DNA of 9,543 nucleotides, from the NCBI GenBank assembly GCA_018882545.1, contig VERS01000035.1, positions 1-9,543 on the forward strand. The letters are read 5' to 3'. A program made the translations under genes and the position numbers. This DNA is from Mycobacterium sp. Its GTDB lineage: Bacteria; Actinomycetota; Actinomycetes; Mycobacteriales; Mycobacteriaceae. How positions within the stretch are numbered: position 1 is the stretch's first letter; every line of letters starts with the position of its first letter. The notes under the pieces were generated by a model. The model worked only from the letters and a program-made list of their open reading frames with translations, ran no database searches and was not told the origin of the DNA. This document shows positions 5,751 to 9,543 of the stretch, piece after piece.

Positions 5751-7070
5751 TCAGGGAACTGGTGCGGTGCGGGTCTCGGCCACCGGCGGTGGCGCCGGCG
5801 GGGCGTTGCGCGGCGATAGGGCACTGCCCTTGACCCAGTCGCTCCAGGGGATCGACCAGTCACCGCCCTGGGCCAGGGTCAGGGGCGGCCCGCCGGTGTA
5901 GCGAACCTCGACGATGTCGCCGGGCTGGGCCTGGTCGAAGTAGAACCTGGCGTTGTCGAGGTTGAGGTTCAGGCAACCGGAGGACATGTTGGTGTTGCCC
6001 TGCGCCCAGAGGGTGTCGTCGAGGTGGTGAACGTAGATACCGTCGGTGCTGATCCGGGTGGCGTAGCCGACCGTGCGTTTGTAACTCAGCGCGGTGCCCT
6101 GCGGGACACCGTAGGTCGACGAATCCATGATGACGGTTTCGGCCTTGTCCAGCACCGTGTAGATCCCCGGCGGGGTCCACCAGCGGAAGGTCTTGTCGCC
6201 GATCGTCGAAGTTCCGCCGCGGCCCATCGAGGTGGGCATGGTCCGCACCAGGCGACCGTTATCGAAAACGCTGATCTGCTTGGTGATGTCGTTGGCGACG
6301 GAGATCCGGGAATCACCGATGGTCAGCGTGGCACTGGCATCGGCCTGACCGTAGAGGCCTTCGCCGAGCTGGAGCCCGAAGGTATTGACGTTCACGTCGA
6401 TCCGGGTTCCGGGCGCGTAGTAATGCTCCGGACGCCAGTGCGCCTTGGTGTCGCTGATCCAGTTCCAGGCGCCCGCGACCGGCGGGTCGGTCCGCACGGT
6501 CATGTTCTTCTCGGCCAGGGCCTTGTCGGTGACCGCCTCGTCGAAGTGCGCGACGACGATGGTGCCCACGCCGTAGCGAACTCCGTCGCGGGGCGCGAAG
6601 CCGCCCTGCACCTCGATGTAGGGCCGCACGTAGTTGCTGGGCACCAGCGTGCTGAAGGTGGTGGTCCGCGACAGCGGAACCCCCGCGCTGCTCTTGCTGT
6701 TGACCGTCAGGGTGTAGGTGCGGGCGTAGTCCAGCCGCCGGGCCGGCTCCCAGGTGGTGCCGTCATTGGACACCGTGCCCTCGACGACGTCACCCCAGTC
6801 GTCTGAGAGGGCCACCTCGGTGATGGTGCCGTCCACAACGTCCACGACCGGCTTGACCAGGGGGTTGATTCCCTCCGCGCCGTTGAACGGCGCGATGCCG
6901 ACCAGAGGCGGCTTCGGCGGTGCCGGCAGTACCTGCGTCGCTGCGGTCGCCATCGCGGTCTTGCAGCCGTCACCGCAACCCGGCAGGCCGGCGACGTCGC
7001 TGGCAAGCACACCGCACAGCATTGCAACGACGACCAAGCTTGCCGTGCGGGTGGGGCGAGGGAAGGTCAC
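5751..7070 (-). CDS. Exported L,D-transpeptidase (Ig-like domains plus YkuD domain)
   Basis: From the GTG at 7070 the protein has 439 residues; from the ATG at 7103 it has 450. Residue numbers here use the longer form. A signal or anchor helix (about 20-38) is followed by LPGC (40-43), a possible lipobox with Pro at -2, so lipoprotein processing is uncertain. Two Ig-like domains follow (about 68-155 and 160-263), then the YkuD catalytic domain (about 266-405) with MDSSTYGVP (326-334), IYVHH (356-360) and SSGCLN (374-379). Cys377 is the nucleophile and His359 the likely base. The tail DWSIPWSDWVKGSAL (415-429) matches the C-terminal subdomain of mycobacterial LdtMt2-type enzymes and is followed by a Pro-rich end. 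The family forms 3-3 cross-links in peptidoglycan, outside the membrane. Where LdtMt2 has SHGC this enzyme has SSGC. I prefer 7070 because GGAG lies 8 bases before it and the ATG at 7103 has no such site and sits in a tandem duplication. Confidence 0.92.
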   Translation of the reverse strand: MTFPRPTRTASLVVVAMLCGVLASDVAGLPGCGDGCKTAMATAATQVLPAPPKPPLVGIAPFNGAEGINPLVKPVVDVVDGTITEVALSDDWGDVVEGTVSNDGTTWEPARRLDYARTYTLTVNSKSSAGVPLSRTTTFSTLVPSNYVRPYIEVQGGFAPRDGVRYGVGTIVVAHFDEAVTDKALAEKNMTVRTDPPVAGAWNWISDTKAHWRPEHYYAPGTRIDVNVNTFGLQLGEGLYGQADASATLTIGDSRISVANDITKQISVFDNGRLVRTMPTSMGRGGTSTIGDKTFRWWTPPGIYTVLDKAETVIMDSSTYGVPQGTALSYKRTVGYATRISTDGIYVHHLDDTLWAQGNTNMSSGCLNLNLDNARFYFDQAQPGDIVEVRYTGGPPLTLAQGGDWSIPWSDWVKGSALSPRNAPPAPPPVAETRTAPVP

Positions 7071-7078
7071 CGAAAACA

Positions 7079-7082
7079 CTCC
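7079..7082 (-). promoter_or_regulatory. Ribosome binding site supporting the GTG start of the transpeptidase
   Basis: GGAG on the minus strand lies 8 bases before the GTG at 7070. The alternative ATG at 7103 is preceded by CCCCCTAGACA, which has no Shine-Dalgarno character. Confidence 0.45.
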
Positions 7083-7090
7083 ATGGGCGT

Positions 7091-7117
7091 TGTCTAGGGG
7101 CATTGTCTAGGGGGCAT
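7091..7117. repeat. Immediate tandem duplication TGTCTAGGGGCAT / TGTCTAGGGGGCAT
   Basis: A 13-mer at 7091-7103 is repeated at 7104-7117 with one extra G. On the minus strand each copy begins with ATG, so the upstream copy offers a second, out-of-frame ATG ahead of the transpeptidase. It lies in the leader of that gene if translation starts at 7070. Confidence 0.8.
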
Positions 7118-7125
7118 CGACGTCA

Positions 7126-7159
7126 CCGTTGACGCCTGAATCATAGTCACAGTCAACGG
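7126..7159. promoter_or_regulatory. 8-bp inverted repeat overlapping the transpeptidase promoter region
   Basis: CCGTTGAC (7126-7133) and GTCAACGG (7152-7159) are perfect inverted repeats separated by 18 bases. The spacer contains the candidate -10 box of the transpeptidase gene, so the arms flank it. This could be an operator for a dimeric regulator. No regulator can be named. Confidence 0.4.
7140..7145 (-). promoter_or_regulatory. Candidate -10 box for the transpeptidase gene
   Basis: TATGAT on the minus strand closely matches the housekeeping -10 consensus. A start of transcription near 7133 would leave a leader of about 60 bases to the GTG at 7070. The -35 region at 17-18 bases upstream (TTCGGA-like) is weak, which is common in mycobacteria. 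Confidence 0.4.
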
Positions 7160-7514
7160 GCAATCCGAACCCGCCAGAGTTCGCGGACGCATCGAGGCGA
7201 ACCGCCGGTTTTACACACTCCTGTGACGCGGCACACCAGTCCGGACATCGGTGCTGGCAGTCGCCCTCAGCGCAGCGCCGCCGCCGGCCTGGTTCGTTTG
7301 CTGACACTGGTCAAACCGGGAACCGAAGAACCCTCATCGGCGGCGAGCCGACACGGTCACCTGCTACGCTTGGGCTAACGTCGGCACGCAACCTGCGCTG
7401 CCGGCCCGTCGTGGAACATCGTCATCACGCCGGCCCACCGCCCCTGCCGGATGCGGCTGCGCCGAGTTAATTTGATTCGCGCGATCCAGCGCATCCGTCT
7501 CGCGGCGAACCGAT

Positions 7515-7554
7515 ATTGCCCACCGGCAATTTCGCCCACCCTGCGCTGTGCGCA
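7515..7554 (+). promoter_or_regulatory. Two consecutive hairpins in the leader of the DEAD-box helicase
   Basis: ATTGCC-CACC-GGCAAT (7515-7530) is a perfect 6-bp stem with a 4-base loop. TGCGC-TGT-GCGCA (7542-7554) is a perfect 5-bp stem with a 3-base loop. They precede a purine-rich CGGAAAG (7563-7569) that lies 9 bases before the ATG at 7579. Structured leaders are known to control some DEAD-box helicase genes, but a role here is inference. Confidence 0.4.
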
Positions 7555-7578
7555 CCCAATGTCGGAAAGACACCCTCT

Positions 7579-8916
7579 ATGAACAAGACTTTCGCCGAAC
7601 TCGGCGTGCCCGCACCACTGGTGCGCGCGCTGACCGGGGCCGGCCTCACCCAACCCTTCCCGATCCAGGCGGCCACCCTGCCGGACACCCTGGTCGGCCG
7701 CGACGTGCTCGGACGCGGCAAGACCGGCAGCGGCAAGACGCTGGCTTTCTGCATCCCACTGGCGGCGCGCCTGACGGGCAGCGACCGCCGCCCCAGCCGG
7801 CCTGCCGGCCTGGTTCTGGCCCCCACCCGGGAACTGGCCACTCAGATCAGCGCGACGCTGCAACCGCTGGCCGACGCCTGCGGCCTGCGGATCACCACGA
7901 TCTTCGGTGGAGTACCGCAGAACCGACAGGTCAAGGCGCTGCAGTCCGGCGTCGACATCGTGGTGGCCTGCCCGGGCCGGCTGGAAGATCTGATGCGCCA
8001 ACGATTGATCCGCCTCGACGGCGTCGAGGTCACCGTGATCGACGAAGCCGACCACATGGCCGACCTCGGTTTCCTGCCGGGCGTCACCCGCATCCTGGCC
8101 TCCACACCGGCCGGCGGGCAGCGACTGCTGTTCTCGGCGACCCTGGACAACGGGGTGGACAAACTGGTCACCCGATTTCTGCGGGAGCCGGTCACGCATT
8201 CGGTCGACAGCGAGAACTCCCCCGTCTCGGCGATGACCCACCACGTCTTCCACGTGACCGGGCCGGACGCCAAGCGCGATCTCGTCCGCACGCTGGCCTC
8301 CGGTAACGGGCGCCGGATTCTGTTCATGCGCACCAAACATCAGGCCCGCAAACTGGCGCGGCAACTGACCGAATCCGGCATCCCGTCGGTGGACCTGCAC
8401 GGCAACCTGTCCCAGCCTGCCCGCGACCGCAACCTGGCGGCGTTCTCCGCCGGCAGCGCCCGGGTCCTGGTCGCCACCGACATCGCCGCCCGCGGGATTC
8501 ACGTCGACGACGTCGAGCTCGTGGTGCACACCGATCCCCCCGCCGAGCACAAGGCCTATCTGCATCGCTCCGGGCGCACCGCGCGGGCCGGCAGCAGCGG
8601 CGACGTGGTCACCGTGGTACTGCCGGAACAGCGCAAGGAGACCCAGGTGCTGCTGCGCAAAGCCGGAATCACCGCCGCACCCCAGCAGGTGACGGCGGAG
8701 TCGGCGGCGGTCGTGGATCTGGTCGGCCAGATCGCACCGCACCAGCCGCCGGTCACCGCCCGGCACAGCGATTCAACTGCCGCGGCGCACCCAGCAAGTC
8801 CGCGCCGTTCCGGCGGCGCCGGGCAGCAGCGCCGGGGCGGCAACGGATCCCCGCAGGCGCATCCGGGGCGACCGGCCAGGCGCCGCCGGGCAACCCGGGC
8901 GGCGAGCCAGCACTGA
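7579..8916 (+). CDS. DEAD-box ATP-dependent RNA helicase
   Basis: A 445-residue SF2 RNA helicase that would unwind RNA duplexes with ATP in the cytosol, acting in RNA decay, ribosome assembly or cold adaptation. Motifs in order: Phe5 and GLTQPFPIQ (22-30) form the Q motif; the P-loop is GRGKTGSGKT (45-54); PTREL (82-86); GG (110-111); CPGR (131-134) in place of the common TPGR; DEAD (155-158); SAT (186-188); LHGNLSQPARDR (273-284); ATDIAARGIHVD (299-310); and HRSGRTARAG (329-338). The core ends near 365. The tail (about 400-445) is rich in Arg, Gly, Pro and Ser and probably binds RNA. The ATG at 7579 is chosen because FAELGVP is the normal family beginning and CGGAAAG lies 9 bases upstream. 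An in-frame codon at 7516 falls inside a leader hairpin. It resembles actinobacterial RhlE-like helicases, but I do not assign a symbol. It ends 7 bases from the convergent SF1 helicase. Confidence 0.94.
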   Translation: MNKTFAELGVPAPLVRALTGAGLTQPFPIQAATLPDTLVGRDVLGRGKTGSGKTLAFCIPLAARLTGSDRRPSRPAGLVLAPTRELATQISATLQPLADACGLRITTIFGGVPQNRQVKALQSGVDIVVACPGRLEDLMRQRLIRLDGVEVTVIDEADHMADLGFLPGVTRILASTPAGGQRLLFSATLDNGVDKLVTRFLREPVTHSVDSENSPVSAMTHHVFHVTGPDAKRDLVRTLASGNGRRILFMRTKHQARKLARQLTESGIPSVDLHGNLSQPARDRNLAAFSAGSARVLVATDIAARGIHVDDVELVVHTDPPAEHKAYLHRSGRTARAGSSGDVVTVVLPEQRKETQVLLRKAGITAAPQQVTAESAAVVDLVGQIAPHQPPVTARHSDSTAAAHPASPRRSGGAGQQRRGGNGSPQAHPGRPARRRRATRAASQH

Positions 8917-8923
8917 GCCCGTC

Positions 8924-9543
8924 TCAGTCGCCGATGCCCAGCCGATAAGCCACATCGGATCCGGCGTATTCGACGATGAATTTCGGATCACCGCACACGA
9001 CCAACTGGTCGCGGGCCCGGGAAAGTCCCACGTAAAGACGTTCCCGGGCGCGCTCCAGCGCATAGCGGTCATTGACCACCAGCACGATGGCCCGCCGTTC
9101 CAGACCCTTGAACCCGAGCACGTGGCCGTAGAACACCTGCTCGGCGTCCCAGAAGCTGTCCCAGTAGGCCCGGGTGCCACCGGCCTGCCGGGCCACCTGC
9201 TCGGGATGGCGACTGCCGGTGGTCAGCAGGGCGACGTCCTCGGGCCGCCAGCCCTGCTCGAGCAGGTCCTCGATCTGGTCGTCCCCGGCGTCGAGGGCGG
9301 CCTCGGCCGGGCAGGCCACGAAACGCACCTCCGGGCCGTCCCCGCCCAGGAAACGCATCGGGTGGTCGACCAGCGGCTGGAAAGCTGTGGCGATCTGGCG
9401 GGTGTTGCGGATGTTCTGGTCCAAGATCAGCGGTACCAGCGGGACCGGCGGGGTGCCCTGCCGGTCGAACACCCGCTGTCCCTCGTCGATGAAGACATAG
9501 AGGCCGCCGCCCTCGGGGTCGCGCAGCGCCGCCAGGACGGGGT
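8924..9543 (-). CDS. UvrD/Rep-like SF1 DNA helicase, 3' part (5' end beyond the window)
   Basis: The 205 C-terminal residues are visible; the frame stays open to the right edge, so the apparent GTG start at 9472 is internal. Using the first complete codon in the window as residue 1: YVFIDEGQRVF (15-25) is motif II (Walker B, DExQ); LDQNIRNTRQIATAF (40-54) corresponds to the NYRNT-type motif IV; DQIEDLLEQGWRPEDVALLT (88-107) follows; FKGLERRAIVLVVN (144-157) is motif V; and RERLYVGLSRARDQLVV (166-182) is motif VI. These are characteristic of SF1A ATP-dependent DNA helicases. The spacing from motif II to motif VI is short, as in the compact NERD-domain or DUF2075-like helicases rather than full UvrD. 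The P-loop and any N-terminal nuclease-related domain would lie outside the window. Motif II is DEGQR where DEAQD is more usual. The exact subgroup is uncertain. Confidence 0.88.
   Translation of the reverse strand, partial: PVLAALRDPEGGGLYVFIDEGQRVFDRQGTPPVPLVPLILDQNIRNTRQIATAFQPLVDHPMRFLGGDGPEVRFVACPAEAALDAGDDQIEDLLEQGWRPEDVALLTTGSRHPEQVARQAGGTRAYWDSFWDAEQVFYGHVLGFKGLERRAIVLVVNDRYALERARERLYVGLSRARDQLVVCGDPKFIVEYAGSDVAYRLGIGD

Larger units (their letters stand above)
7118..7514. other. Divergent intergenic region between transpeptidase and DEAD-box helicase
   Basis: No credible gene was found on either strand in this stretch of about 400 bases. The left end holds the inverted repeat and candidate -10 box described separately. 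Near 7466-7479 is the only AT-rich island, GTTAATTTGATTCG; its TAATTT (7468-7473) could be the -10 box of the helicase gene, leaving a leader of about 100 bases, but no good -35 box accompanies it. TACGCT (7365-7370) and TAACGT (7376-7381) are weaker alternatives. Confidence 0.4.

Noticed and set aside
4779..5819. 346-codon plus-strand frame opposite the symporter
   Set aside because: It is an antisense shadow rich in His, Arg, Gly and Asp. The minus strand encodes a complete AGCS transporter with a strong ribosome binding site.
6024..6806. 260-codon plus-strand frame inside the transpeptidase gene
   Set aside because: Antisense to a clear Ig-YkuD protein, with no recognisable motif.
7222..7235. 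TGTGACGCGGCACA as a possible CRP/Cmr-type site
   Set aside because: The spacing between half-sites is 4 rather than 6 and the second half is imperfect, so a chance match is more likely.
7375..8766. 463-codon open frame on the minus strand opposite the DEAD-box helicase
   Set aside because: It is an antisense shadow in high-GC coding DNA. Composition is Gly/Arg/His/Gln-rich with no recognisable domain, whereas the plus strand has all the helicase motifs.
1..9543. tRNA, rRNA, CRISPR array, toxin-antitoxin or defence module
   Set aside because: Reading both strands showed no tRNA-like cloverleaf, no regularly spaced repeats and no gene of these families.

Overview
The window looks like chromosomal DNA of a mycobacterium or a close relative (Mycolicibacterium-like). 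Most of it is very GC-rich. The crotonase resembles mycobacterial EchA3, the dehalogenase resembles the M. tuberculosis Rv2296/DhmA type, and the L,D-transpeptidase has the Ig-Ig-YkuD layout and C-terminal DWxIPWxxW signature of mycobacterial Ldt enzymes. These assignments come from recognising motifs, not from a search.

Left edge (1-1237): an accessory scar. It starts with two copies of a 20-bp tandem repeat. Next comes a broken fragment of an IS256-family transposase on the minus strand. Then comes an intact class I SAM-dependent methyltransferase gene (+) with visibly lower GC than the rest. A long forward reading frame runs through both the transposase relic and the methyltransferase, but only the part from 497 onward is a credible gene.

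Middle (1423-5651): a three-gene plus-strand set (EchA3-like crotonase, short-chain dehydrogenase, four-helix membrane protein of unknown function) with gaps of 4 and 22 bases. It meets a minus-strand pair head-on with a 3-base gap. That pair is an AGCS-type sodium:amino-acid symporter followed by a haloalkane dehalogenase. The symporter leader carries a stem-loop right next to its ribosome binding site.

Right part (5751-9543): an exported L,D-transpeptidase (minus) and a DEAD-box RNA helicase (plus) diverge from a shared intergenic region of about 500 bases. This region holds a tandem 13/14-bp duplication, an 8-bp inverted repeat, a candidate -10 box and a leader with two consecutive hairpins. 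The helicase converges, with a 7-base gap, on the 3' end of an SF1 (UvrD/Rep-like) helicase that runs off the right edge.

I find no clear undescribed multi-gene system such as a defence island, CRISPR array or toxin-antitoxin pair. The points most worth a second look are the IS/methyltransferase scar, the atypical transpeptidase active-site motif, the uncharacterised membrane protein tied to lipid-type enzymes, the symporter-dehalogenase pairing and the structured leaders.
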